64,000 bases of DNA. Origin: Irpex lacteus. Taxonomy: Eukaryota > Basidiomycota > Agaricomycetes > Polyporales > Irpicaceae. Below, piece by piece: positions 25,082-36,192 of this stretch (positions are counted from its first letter, which is position 1; each line of letters opens with the position of its first letter). The stretch covers positions 1 to 64,000 of the forward strand of contig MQVO02000036.1 in assembly GCA_001986395.2 (NCBI GenBank). Reading direction: 5' to 3'. Position numbers and translations under genes: made by a program. The notes beneath the pieces are model-generated. The model was not told where the DNA came from. It saw nothing but the letters and a program-made list of their open reading frames with translations, and did not search any database.

Positions 25082-25359
25082 CTGTACTTTTACGACCGTA
25101 ACAGGGGTCACGGGTCACGGTGAGCCCTCCGATGATGCTATTTGGGCGCTTGTCACGGGTCACGGCGAGGGTATGTTGCTAAATTCTGGAGGGTCGGGAC
25201 ACCACCTGTCCCAGACCGTCACGAATTTTGCGGGCCTGCGGCGCCCAATGTTGCTAAATTAGCGGGTGCCACGGTCGCACCCCCCTTGATGTTGCTAAAA
25301 AATAACAACACAGGGTGTCACGGGTCACACCCCACCCTGTTACGGTCGTAAAAGTACAG
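25082..25359. mobile_element. MITE, 278 bp, Tc1/mariner-like (TA duplication)
   Basis: The two ends are perfect 25-bp inverted repeats: 25082-25106 (CTGTACTTTTACGACCGTAA then CAGGG) and its reverse complement at 25335-25359. TA flanks both sides (25080-25081 and 25360-25361), as expected for Tc1/mariner target-site duplication. The inside has no transposase. It carries three copies of GTCACGGGTCAC (near 25108, 25155 and 25318) and three of GTTGCTAAA (near 25175, 25253 and 25294). Perfect ends suggest recent movement. It sits 44 bases beyond the stop of the small HTH gene. Confidence 0.82.
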
Positions 25360-25402
25360 TACATTGTACTGTTACATCGATTTCCAATGACACGCCATTT
25401 GA

Positions 25403-25794
25403 TTACTTGGTAACATGCGCAGCGTCGTGAGGAGGCTGCATGCGAATGAGCATGTGTGGAACGACCTTCGAGGTGCTCGTAAATGTGACTCACAGACTCC
25501 TTGATATCCAAGACACGGGCAAGAGCGTTGAACTCGTCCGTGGTAGGGGTAGCAGCACCGGTGCAAACTACACCATGCACCCCTCGTCAGTTACTGGGCT
25601 GCGCATATTACAACCGATTGTCGTACCATCAATGACGTGCTGTTCAGACTTCCCAAGCTTTGACGCAATGTCACCGTAGGACAAACCTACACAGTGCAAT
25701 CTGGTCAGAGCACTTCGACTTCTACAGAATAATAGAACCCACCTTTTCGCTCCTTGGCGGCAGCGAGGGCAGCGCACTGTGGGTTTGGGGCCAT
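25403..25794 (-). CDS. Stand-alone small HTH protein resembling the cyanase N-terminal domain
   Basis: Four exons (25794-25743, 25686-25627, 25567-25494, 25435-25403) make a 72-aa protein. Residues 8-60 form a five-helix, Cro/C1-like fold resembling the N-terminal domain of cyanate hydratase: LAAAKERKGLSYGDIASKLG followed by SEQHVIDVCTG and a closing ALARVLDI. The C-terminal catalytic half of cyanase (its Arg, Glu and Ser active site) is absent; the protein ends a few residues later with PPHDAAHVTK and TAA. It should therefore have no cyanase activity. DNA binding or a protein-interaction role is inference. A TATA-like box lies 67 bases upstream of the ATG, and a MITE lies just after the stop. 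Confidence 0.75.
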
Positions 25795-25860
25795 TGTTGA
25801 TTGCTAAGGATAGTGAGAGGAAGAGAAGAACTGTAAAGGTGACCTCTCGGATACCAGGGT

Positions 25861-25868
25861 CTTATATA
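25861..25868 (-). promoter_or_regulatory. TATA-like box of the small HTH gene
   Basis: TATATAAG on the minus strand, 67 bases upstream of the ATG at 25794. Confidence 0.45.
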
Positions 25869-26349
25869 TGGATGGGGGTGTCAGCAGATCCCACTCCGAC
25901 TCGGCTCCATCCGTGTGTTCTAACCATGGAAGCCGACGAGCTGGTTCTCACAGCACCATATGAGGGTGCGCCCAGTGATGGATTTAGAGATTGAGACCGT
26001 ATAGCAGAGATCTTATCTGTTTGATTGTTGAAGGTCGTCAGATCGTATCCTGATAGAGTAAGATGGACGGCGATAGACGAGCCCAGCTCGTAGTAGACGC
26101 GTGTTTACTAGTACGCCCGGGCGTATGTGCGAATGCCGTGGGTATTAGTGAGCATCGAGCTGGCCATGGCAAGGATCAGATATACGTGCCCAGATATATG
26201 TGCCTAACCACACTGAAGGACAACATGACGAGACAACTCAGACTTCCTTCAGTAGTAGATTATCTATTCGCTATTAATTAAAACAAGGCTCTCTGGCGGT
26301 CTAAGCAAAGATATAGACTTTGCAGCCCTTGGAGTATGTCTGTTGCGGT
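25869..26349. other. Intergenic, nothing seen
   Basis: Between the HTH gene promoter and the 3' end of the amidotransferase-like gene. No gene, repeat or RNA recognised. Confidence 0.5.
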
Positions 26350-27310
26350 CTAGTTGACACCAAAGATCTCCCAGATTGCCTTTGCAATAACTTCAACTCC
26401 GTCATTTCGCCAATTTGCGCGCCTTCGAACATCCTCTGCGGTCGCTGCGTCAACCACGCCAGTTGACGTACGCGCTTCTACCACAGCGGAAACGATACGC
26501 TCTGTGAACTCTGGATGACCCTGTACAGTGAATATCTGGATATCTGAAGGCGATAGGTTGGAAGCAGGAGCGTCGGGAGCATAGCGAATGAATCCCTGAT
26601 TAGCAGCAGTGGCCGTTGACCCGAGGAGAAGGCAGGACTTGGGAACGTTTGGTACGTGGTCCCTATGCATCTGTTGAATGTTCTAGTACAGCGAGAAATG
26701 TGAGTAATATCATCTTATGGAAATACAAGGGCGGTCGTACCAGACTCTCTACTCCAAAGAGCTCCTTTCCTACATCTGTAAGCTGAAGAGGAGTAGGCCC
26801 GATCTCCCACTTCCCTCCGTTTGGTACGCATTCTTCGCCAAGTGCGCGAGAGATGATCTGATGACCAAAGCAGATGCCTTTGTCCAGGATCAGTGGGAGA
26901 GATCACGTACGTAAGGATCTTGCAAGTCAACGTACCGATGAGTTTGATGTGTGGCTTCTCTCTAGCAATTTTTGCGGTGTAATCCACGAGCTTATTTATC
27001 CACTCAAGATTCTCGTAGGCGGATGCAGCTATGTGTGATCTTGGTTCTGAGCATGATATCGACATATACAGGCACATCGCAACTGACCTGAGCCAGTGTA
27101 GACAATTGCATTGTACTTGTCAATATCTTCCGGGTATTCTAGTTTGTTGCGTACATCATACGAGTCCATCTCGTACGTGACGGAGGTTTGGTCTTTAGGA
27201 AACGACTTCCGCCACAACTCGGAGAATATTGAAGTGTAGTCACCATCCTGAGCAATAACACTTGGTATTGGTGTATCGCAAAGGAAAAGAGCCAGCCGAA
27301 TTGTAGGCAT
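26350..27310 (-). CDS. Class I glutamine amidotransferase-like protein
   Basis: Exons 27310-27088, 27028-26936, 26877-26741 and 26682-26350 give 261 aa. It is a single Triad GATase domain. The nucleophile Cys108 lies in GICFGHQIISRALG, the strand before it carries a TGSAASAYE oxyanion-type block, and the histidine lies in FTVQGHPEF near residue 205 with its glutamate partner two residues later. No synthetase domain is attached, so it belongs to the free-standing GMP-synthase-like amidotransferases of fungi, which remove the amide of glutamine or of gamma-glutamyl compounds; the true substrate is open. The start at 27310 (MPTIRLALFLCDTPIP) is preferred. An in-frame ATG at 27361 would add 17 residues that look non-conserved. 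Confidence 0.85.
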
Positions 27311-27801
27311 CGCTGCTTCCAGGCCAAGTGGGTCAGTTAGATTATGTGTAAGTACTCCCATTGCATCATCACTGACCGCACTGCAACTTTATACGGCCTC
27401 GATTGAATCGATTGAGGCTGCTATAGAGCATTGTAAGCGTTATTCAACAGCAACCTGGGGTTCTAGAGGAGGAAACAGAGCAATCAGAGAACGTACCTTG
27501 AAGGTGCACTTCACGAATGTCAGTGATACAGTACTAGGTCGATGCTTCAAGTTGAGATTCAAGGTGACCATTTCTAATAACCGTGACACTTGAGCGTCAA
27601 CGTGAACCAGATAAGATAAGATGTGACATGTAACGGAAATCAGTCGTAATGAAACGAACTGTTGAGCAAATACAACAAACAAAATGCTGGAAGATACATG
27701 ACCTTCCCCACACCCAATGTTGATATACATTTCATTCCATGATTTCTTCCAGCTCCGCATTTAGAATACATTGTAATTACTTCATCTTATCGCCTCTTGC
27801 G
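27311..27801. other. Intergenic, nothing seen
   Basis: Promoter side of the amidotransferase-like gene and 3' flank of the mannose-6-phosphate isomerase gene. No gene recognised. Confidence 0.5.
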
Positions 27802-29219
27802 CTATTTTACTTCCACAAAGGCCCTGAAGACTGTGAAGACCTTTTTATCACCCGCTCGGAAGACTGCAGGAGTGTTCGCGCCGATGAAGAAAACATCGCC
27901 GTCCGAGACCGACAACGACTCATGCGCCCATTCCACGCTCCCGTGCCCCTCGGTCACGATCGCAACACTTGGCCCGTCGATGGGTCCGTGCTCGTCTGTC
28001 TCCCCTCCTGGCAAAACGACGCGAAGGACAGAGAACTCGGGCACTGGTGGATCGTACAATGTCGTATGTGTGGACACCTGCGACGAGACTGAGAATGGTG
28101 TGGGCTGTACGAGGTGTTTCTTGTGATCAGATGCGAGATAAGTAAGCCCCGCAACAAGGTTGGGAACATCGCGAAGCTTTGGCGTCAGGCCCGCGCGGAT
28201 GACATTATCCGAAGTTGCCATGCATTCGATGATATCTGTAAACTATGTCTGAGCGGATGATAGCCTACAGAGGTTTGATACTCACCTCCGGACACGTACG
28301 CGTGTGGTTCGCCAGCAGCGAGGAATATAGCTTCGCCGGGAACCATCTGTACGTAGTTCAAAATGAACGCACAAAAAGTGCCAATGTCCACAGGGAATTG
28401 CTGGTTGATTCGTAGGACGAGCGATTTCACCTCATTCTCGACTTCGTGCACGTTTCCTCCTTCGTACCTCCGGACTAATCTTTCGAGCTGAGCGGCGAAG
28501 ACTTCCTTTTCTGCTGTCATAACGGCAGAAAACAAGTTCTTCAATGCTGCCCTTTCATGAGGACCTTCCGGAGTACTGGAGTAGGCCAGTTTCCTGAATT
28601 CTCCAAGGATCGTATCGGGAATGAGGGCGGCAAACTCGGGGGTACTGTCCAAGAATGCTGCAATCGCGGGAAGAGGCTTGAACCCACATAGGGCCTCGAA
28701 GTCCGTGATCGCTATCGCCATCTCGGGCTTATGATTCGCATCCCTGTAGATGTCGGGTCGCTCCTTATGTAGGCGTTCTGCCATCTTCTTGTCCGGATGC
28801 GTCTGGATGCTGAGTGCTTTCGCGATAGAGAGTACCTTGAGCAAAAATGGCAGGTTCCCTTCGTCTGCACCTTCATCGGCGAATCTTTCGAGCACATGTG
28901 TACCAATGAGGTGTTTGTGGTTCGCAAGGTGAGAGGCGAGGGTAGTCCCAGAGACGAGATGGGAAGGAGAGCTTGTGTGAGTGCCCATCCACAGCTAATA
29001 ATCAAACAAAGATGAATAATCAACAACTAAGGTTCAATCATAGTTTCTGAAAGAATGTCCACAAACCTCAGCGTAAGGGAGACTTTCATCGACTGTAAAT
29101 CCAGGTATCTTCGACGCCCACGCGAACAGTGCTACCTTGGACGACAGCCCTACTTTTCCCCAGTCATAGTTCTGCGTGGTTGGTATGATCTTGAATATCG
29201 GCGGCGTCTCAGAGCTCAT
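27802..29219 (-). CDS. PMI40: Mannose-6-phosphate isomerase (type I, zinc)
   Basis: Three exons (29219-29067, 28994-28286, 28235-27802) give 431 aa. It interconverts mannose-6-phosphate and fructose-6-phosphate in the cytosol, feeding GDP-mannose for glycosylation and wall mannan. Diagnostic blocks are NYDWGKVG at residue 17, LSIQTHPDKKMAERLH with its zinc ligands (a Gln and a His), NHKPEMAIAI (a Glu ligand), and the C-terminal signature built from GEPHAYVSGDIIECMATSDN and NVIRAGLTPK near residues 280-305. Splice phases close exactly; the last intron falls inside the signature and restores it perfectly. The length matches the family. This is a likely essential single-copy gene. Confidence 0.95.
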
Positions 29220-29614
29220 TGTGAGCGTTATACTTCGAGAACGTCAACTTCAAGTACGTTGCTCTGCTGTGTGTATCTGCGATGGGTGTAAGTCGTAAAT
29301 TGACAAGACGCGATCTTGAACTTGAAATATGACCGCGTAGCCATCAATTCGATCAACGCACGCCACAATTGGTGTTGCGACAACAGTTACCGCGCACGTT
29401 TTATCACAAGGATCAGCACCATCCATTCTATAGCAAAGCATTGTGTAGTATCCAACAGCAAACACAATACACAAAATACAAACCACGAGCAAAGATATGT
29501 AACAATAGAGATCTTAAGCTACAGTAAAAGCACACTACTCAATAGGGAGTGGAGAGCCTGTCTCCACTATCTACAGGACACGAACATACACGACTCTTCT
29601 GCCAGCCTGTCGTG
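29220..29614. other. Intergenic, nothing seen
   Basis: Short spacer between the PMI start and the last exon of the long Pro/Ser-rich gene. No feature recognised. Confidence 0.5.
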
Positions 29615-32600
29615 TCATAAGGGTATAATGCGTTCTTTGTCGTTTACCACGCGAATGCAAATTTCGCCAGGGCGACTGAAATAACAAGGACAGACATCAA
29701 GAAAAGCTATAGCAGATCGAACTTGAAACTCACCTTCTCTCTCTCAGAATACGGAACACAACCCTGCGTTCCTCCCAGTGGGCGTACTCTGGTGGTACCG
29801 GCCCGTGATGCGATATAGGCCCTCTGCAACGTGCCTTCAAGTCTTCCAATCCCTCGTTCGTCCCCTCAGTCTCAACAACAACCGTACCATACCATCCTGG
29901 GTCGACAATCCACGCTCCTGTAGGTGAAGGTCCCGGGCCGGCAGTACTGGGCATCGGTAGCCTAATCGACTTCGATCCTGAAGGAGGTCGTATGACAAAG
30001 GAAGATCGATGCACCCAGCGAACCACCATGTGCCTTCCACCTTGAGGGCTGCAGCATAGGTATGTCAGCCCAAGGAACAGAAGAGTTACGATGTTGATGA
30101 GACTCACGAATCAGTCCTCATTCTATCCTGGATCAGTTGAAGATTCGCATGTATCTGATCAGCCCAAGGAGAGATATCGATGCGGACGATGGGGTTACCC
30201 GTGCCCATAGTACGAATGACGCGGTGGAAATACGACGGCGGGAATGCAAGCGTTGGAAGATAGCGAGGTGCATCTCCGACTCTCGAATAGGTATAGTCAA
30301 GATCCTAGAAGAAGGCCATTAGTGGCATGCACAGAAATCAGAATCAAAACAGAGATCACTAACAATGAGATAGTTGCCGTCCCAAACCAATCGCCCGATA
30401 TTTGCCTCATCCCCAACTGCAACGTCCCACACAACATCGCCTGCCCTCAATAAATGTAAGACACCAGCCCTCTTCAGCTCTGCTTCGCATTCCAAAATGC
30501 TCTCGTCCGATAGCCAATCGCCATCCGGCGAAGGTACAAAGACTTGTAGTAACGGTGCTCGTCGTAGACGGAATAGCGGTGATTGGAAAGGTGCTGGGAC
30601 TGCGTTGACAGATGCATTGTATCGCGACGACGGTGCAGGGGATGGCGCACGACTTGATGCACGAGACATATTAATGCTCGTTTGCGAAGACCACTTGCTT
30701 GGTGTACGATGCGGTGCAACCGGGTTGGAGTAAGTCCGCGAATGTGGCTGTAAGCTGCTTGGTGACCCAATGGAACGAGCATTATACTTGGCTTCCGCCT
30801 CGGCCTGTACGCGTAGACGTAGTACAACACGAGTGAAGGCTCGACATGAGAATGTCATTTGCTGCATGATCTGAGGGTCGACGGAAGAGGGCGACTGCAG
30901 GAAGCTGTTCGCAGTTGCTGCGTATTGGTGTATCGGGATTGATACGCCTCGCATGTAGTGGCAGAGATCCTGGAATAGCTATGAGGATTTATGTAGACAT
31001 ACCAAGCATGCACTGCTTACCTCTACACGCAACTTCAAAGGCTCAGGCGAATTCCATGACCACCTCGCATATCCGACAGTACGCAGATACCGTTCGAGCA
31101 CCGGCTCTCTTCCCTCTTCGTACAGCGTCTTTCGAACTTCCTTGCTTACCGTAGCAAGCATAAGCCAATCATAGTACGTGAAGTAGCAAAGCAGTTCTTC
31201 CAGCAACACCGGATTAGCGAGATGCGTGACGAGAGGATAGAATCGAGGCTCAGGTGAAGGTTCTCGGGATGTGGCAGGTTGTTCGTGGTGATGATGAGTA
31301 GGCGGAGGTACCGACCTCTTCTCGCGTCGGGGTCTTGGCGGTGGCGAGGGCTGATACTCCTCAGGGGGAGTCGGAAGTTGTGCAGAGATGTGTCGTGAAC
31401 CGACTGCGTTCGATATTGATAGTTGACCTGTATGGTGGGACCGTTTGCCATTTGATTGAGGGTTGTTGGGTATTTCGGCAGACTGTGTCGGGATGAACGG
31501 AGCAGTGGATCTATACGATAGCTTGTGGGGAGGAGGAGGGTACGCTGACTGTTGGTCTGATGGTGTCTGCCGTTTGGAGGGGGATGCAGGGAGATCGGGT
31601 AACTTGGACGGGCTACCACTATACGACTGACGATTAGACAGCTTCTCCATCTGTTTCTCAGTCAACATCTTCACGGCATCTCGTGAGCGCCTGTTCTGCT
31701 TGTTTTCGGTAGATAGGCTACGCTTCCGTACGTGATGCTCAGAGTCGCCACCTTGTCGCTGGGATTCATCTCTCGTGCGGGGAGGCGTACTGGGCTTGGC
31801 TGCCGGTGAAACCGGTGTAGGTAGTGTGTTGGCCACCGAGGCTGACGGTCGTCGAGTCGCACGACTATCTCCACCCTCGGGACTACGCAAGACAGTGGTC
31901 CTAGACGAACCAACCCGCGTCGGACTGTTCCTCTCAACAGGGTTTTCTTCAACCTTGCGCGATGGTTGGTCTCTTCTAACCTTGCTCAACTTCTTGCGAT
32001 GCGGCTTCTCCTCCTTTTCAGGCGGTGGTGGAGGCGGGGTCGAGTTCGGTGTCTGGTACCCAACGTGATTCCTCGCAAAGTCATGTACCTCCTCCATCTT
32101 CACAGCAGCAGACACATTCCCAATGAACCCAATCATCCTCGGGTCAACACGAAGATCGTGCGCATCAGACGTTTCAGTCGCCTCCATAGCTGCAAAAATC
32201 AACGGTCGTCCTTGTACAGGGCCATTCTGCTGATCAGGTGGCGTATATCGCGTGCTGGGATCAGGGACATCTGGGACACGGGCCGACATCGTATGTGCAT
32301 GGGAATTCTGCTGAACCTGAGTAGCACGAGTCTTCATCGGCGGCTGAGGGGATGGGGTGTCGTCCACTCTCTGGAATCGGGTCTCTCCAACGTCCGGCAT
32401 GTCTTGTGCGGTTAAGTTGATGGGTGGTTGGGAAGGTGATACCCGTGGCTGATACGCAGCAGAGTTGGATTGCAGTGAGGCAGACAGACGGGAGGCGACA
32501 ACTCCAGGGTCTGTGGGAGGACGTACAGGGACTGGTGCGGGGTAGGTGGGTTCGGTTTCCAAGGATGGCTTGGCAGGTTGATCAGGAAGTGGACGTGGAT

Positions 32601-34570
32601 GGGAGGGAGTTATAGTTGTGTCGTTGACCGTGTCAGTGGTAGCAAAACCTTGCTCGTCAATCTCCGGGAGCTGACTCTGAGGACCCGAGGCAGGAGAGGG
32701 CGGTATACTAGGAATGGTACTGGTCTGCTTCACAGAGCTTTCAGCTCGGGAAGCGCGTCTCGACGCGTTCTCCGTGGCTGTTTTACGCTGAAGGATGATG
32801 ATGGACCGGAATGAGTTATGAGTGGAATCAATTGAGCAGTATAACATACCCAGTTGCTGAAGTCAAGGTCCAACGGTGTATGCTCGAATGATGGCGATGC
32901 TACGTCAAGGGGAGGTAACAGCGGCGGCTCGGGTACTTCTGGCGCCAGAACAGGCGTACGTTCATTCCCTCGGTTGACGTCCTCTGGAGGCTGCGAACAG
33001 TCAGGACGTCAGCATACATGATACGATATGTCCCAGCAGAGAGTTAATGTTGACGTATTGACATAAACATCCAACATTCGCAGGAGGAAAACTAGATATC
33101 CAACCGATTCAGGTACAAGTGGAGACGTGTCGCGTGTGTGATTTCAAACAAGGTGCTACATCCACAGTAGACGCAGTAAACGAGAATGTGATAACCCGCG
33201 TTCACGTAGAACTCTCCCGCGGAGAGCATGTATGTCATACAGGCACCGGATAAAAAGTGACATAACATCAGCGGACAAACTGTACTCACCTTCTCATCGT
33301 GAACGCTAACGCTGCTCGTGTCCGTCGCGTGGCTTGCAGAGGAGTTAACTTGGGACACAGGAAGTCCGAACGCAGCCAACGGAGAATATTTCCGACGGGT
33401 CACACTCGGAGTTGACAGCAAGGACACCTTGCGGACTGGAGGGTTATCATTAGATTCATATCGTGGGATATCTTCTGGTCGTGACGGAAGAGGTCTCGCA
33501 GGATGTGAAGATGAAGCAGGGGGTGTGGGCTGAGGAGGAGATTGCGAATGCAGAGTAGACGGTGAGGGCGTGTTGTTGGCATGCAGCGGTGTGTGGTGAG
33601 AATGCGAGCCGTTGAAATTCTGGTTCTGGCCGTTCACGAGACCAGGAGCTGCGCGAGACGGACCGGGGTGTCGGAATTCTTGCTGTGAAGGAGCTGGCCG
33701 ATATTGAGCTTCGGAGCCGAGGGAGGACGAATGCAGAGCAGCGGGACGTGCGAAGGGCGAAGTCACGTCTAAAGGCTTGGGCGGTATAGGCGGCGACGAG
33801 ACAGTTGCACTTTGCGGGTAGTTAGTCGACAGAGGTTGTGGGAGAGCCGTGGGTCGAGCTATACTACTCGCCAGCGAGTCGTTTTCAGGATCAAAGTTCC
33901 GCACGACAAGTTGCCTAGGTGGGGGAGAGTACGAGACCGAATCTGAAGTTAATGAGCTCGTTGATTGGGACGGTGTCCATTCCATACGAGGTGCAAGCAA
34001 GCCTTGCGGCGACAGGCCATTGTGGGCATACTCCACAGACTGCCTGCGAGGAAATGCAACTTGGGGATCTGCACGAATGGGAGAGGAAGGCTGTGGTATC
34101 GGTCGTGAAGCATAATGAGGTTGGGCAGCTACTTGTGGTACTGGCCTTGGTTCCTCCCTAATAGTCGCGCTGGGGACCCTGTTCAATACCTGATGGTGCC
34201 TAATCTCCTCTTGGCTATTGCGACTGGGCTTCTTGTGCAAAACGTGCGGTTTCGAAACGTCCTGGCTCCTGCTCGGCATCCTGCCTATCCCCTTCGTCTG
34301 CTTCTCCGACCCTCTACTCTTTCCCGACATCGCACTGTCTCCGTTTGATGTAGTCTTCGATAAGCTAGGTCTTGACGAGAGCTGCATGGGCCCGGAGACA
34401 ACTGGTTTGCCTGGACCGCCATGGTCATGACTACGGTGAACACTGGCGAACCGAGCGTATAGTGGAGTTTCTTGGTTTGAACTCTGTGGTCCCGGAGGTG
34501 TAGAATGCGAGAGTACTGGTTTAGATTTCGAGTCTATCGAAAGCTTTCTTTCGCGAAAGAACTTCTTCAT
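29615..34570 (-). CDS. Large Pro/Ser-rich protein with an F-box-like segment
   Basis: Seven exons (34570-33290, 32990-32850, 32787-31021, 30978-30364, 30304-30108, 30048-29734, 29675-29615) give about 1458 aa. The first 970 or so residues are low-complexity Pro, Ser and Gln, with basic patches and no fold. An ordered part then starts near 985: NPVLLEELLCYFTYYDWLML and a following TVSKEVRKTLYEEG look like an F-box (leucine-rich first helix, DW, then the VSKEVR helix). A conserved C-terminal region of over 350 residues follows, ending ICIRVVNDKERIIPL. No LRR or WD40 domain is attached. I do not recognise a characterised orthologue; a Skp1-binding adaptor or scaffold role is inference. The first intron is long for this genome (297 nt) and stays open in frame for part of its length, so a small exon could be hidden there. 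Confidence 0.72.
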
Positions 34571-35035
34571 GGAGTACGCAACGATCTAGAGCGAGCGTGA
34601 TTTAACCAGACAGAGCAGCAGGAAAATGATGGTTGGTTCGTCGGGAGCCACTAATTGGACAGTTGTTGGAAGTTGATAGTCGTACAGCGTACAGAGATGG
34701 TCGCGAGAGCAAATAGAGAATAAAAAGCAGAGATATTAGAGCGTAAGATACAGGACATGCATGGGCCGACCGAGACGACAGCTGCACTCAAGAGATGAGC
34801 ATGAAAGTGGACAGGGCAGGTGGCAGGATGCAACATGTCTAATTTCTCCCGGATTTTCCGAGTGCTTGGCAGTCAAGCGCTCACGATAACTAGCGGACTG
34901 CATTCGATGGCCAGAGCTCGACAAAAGAGAAGTATGGTCTGCCATAAACCGCTCTCAGCGGGGGTTGAGTAATACAAGTAGCGTCTACACAAGAATAACT
35001 GCGGAAGTTGCGGAAGATGGAGAACCCGCCCTTTC
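34571..35035. other. Intergenic, promoter of the long Pro/Ser-rich gene
   Basis: Space between the methyltransferase stop and the ATG at 34570, holding the 5' flank. A short palindrome AAGCTTTCTTTCGCGAAAGAA lies just inside the gene at about 34541-34561. No other gene seen. Confidence 0.4.
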
Positions 35036-36192
35036 CTAGGCGCGACGAGCGAGAATGAGAGCTAGCGGCCACTCAACATCAACTTCCTCCCCAGCCTGGC
35101 CGCGATGTTCTGCAACGTCTTCCTTTAATTTGTTCAAGAACCGGACAGCAATATCTCCGTCAGGGCGCTGTAGATCTTCAGGATACTTTTCGTGGAAAGT
35201 GTGCAGAGAACTGAAGGTGCGGAGGTAGGACATGAGGTCGTCCCATGACATCTTTTTGCGCAAAATGACCGGCCTCGTGTTCGGGAGATGAGGGTGATGT
35301 TCACCTGTGAAATCGATAGAAGCGTCGCGCGTAGAAGGTGAGCTATTCACTTCATAACGTACCTGTGAAATAGACTCTCTCGAAATCACGGAAGGCGCCT
35401 GGGACGATGGACTCTGGATCGGGTATTGCTACAAGATGTTCGTCCACGATAGTTCTTCCAGGACGTTCCCAGTGAGGACCGAGGGAGTTAAGGGGGTCCG
35501 ATCCTTGTGCATATGCATTAATCAGCTTCGTAGCGGAAGGTAAGCCTGTTAGACGGAATTCTGAATATCCCTTCGGTTGGACATAGTATCAGTACTTGTG
35601 ATTGAAAGCCCATTATGCCACACCGCTCACCCATACGGCAAGGCTACCGTCTGTCCGCAAAACGCGAGCAGCCTCTTTCCACAGCTTGTTCCAGTCGAAC
35701 CAGTGAGCGGCTTGAGCTACACAACACCACAAGTTTCAATAATCAGAATTGGATGAGACATGTAAGGTAAAGACATCAACCTGCCGACACAAAATCTACG
35801 CTTCCATCTTCAAGGAACGGTAGCTCTTCCGCAGCAGACTGCTTGTATTCAAGTTGCCCTGGCAGACCAGCTGTAGCAGCGTTCTTGATTGCCTGCTCAA
35901 TCATCTTTGCGCTTGGGTCAACACCAATAATTTTCTGAAACGGCGACAACTCTGTTGTGGCTTGACCTAGTAGGAAAGCGTTCCCCGCCGCAAAGTTCAG
36001 TGTTAGTACATGTCGTACCGACTCAGCGAAATACGCACCTGTTCCACAGCCAAGATCAACGGCCGTCCCCCATCGAGCCTTCTGTCCACGCTCATGGTAT
36101 TTGAAGACAAAGTCGTACAACTGTCGTGGGTATGTTGGGCGTATGGACGCGTACCTCGCCGAGTTGAAGGTTGCTTTGCTGAAGGTTGCCAT
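35036..36192 (-). CDS. Class I SAM-dependent methyltransferase (trans-aconitate-methyltransferase-like)
   Basis: Exons 36192-36039, 35966-35781, 35716-35631, 35570-35363 and 35304-35036 give 300 aa. The fold motifs are all visible: motif I VDLGCGTGQATTEL (residues 45-58), an acidic GVDPSAKMIEQA after strand 2, AAEELPFLEDGSVDFVSA as motif II, and QAAHWFDW with ARVLRTDGSLAVW as motif III. The N-terminus FNSARYASIRPTYP is the usual lead of the type-11 family to which yeast trans-aconitate methyltransferase belongs. It moves a methyl group from S-adenosylmethionine to a small carboxylate or other small molecule; the exact acceptor cannot be told. It is probably cytosolic, with no signal peptide. 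Confidence 0.88.
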
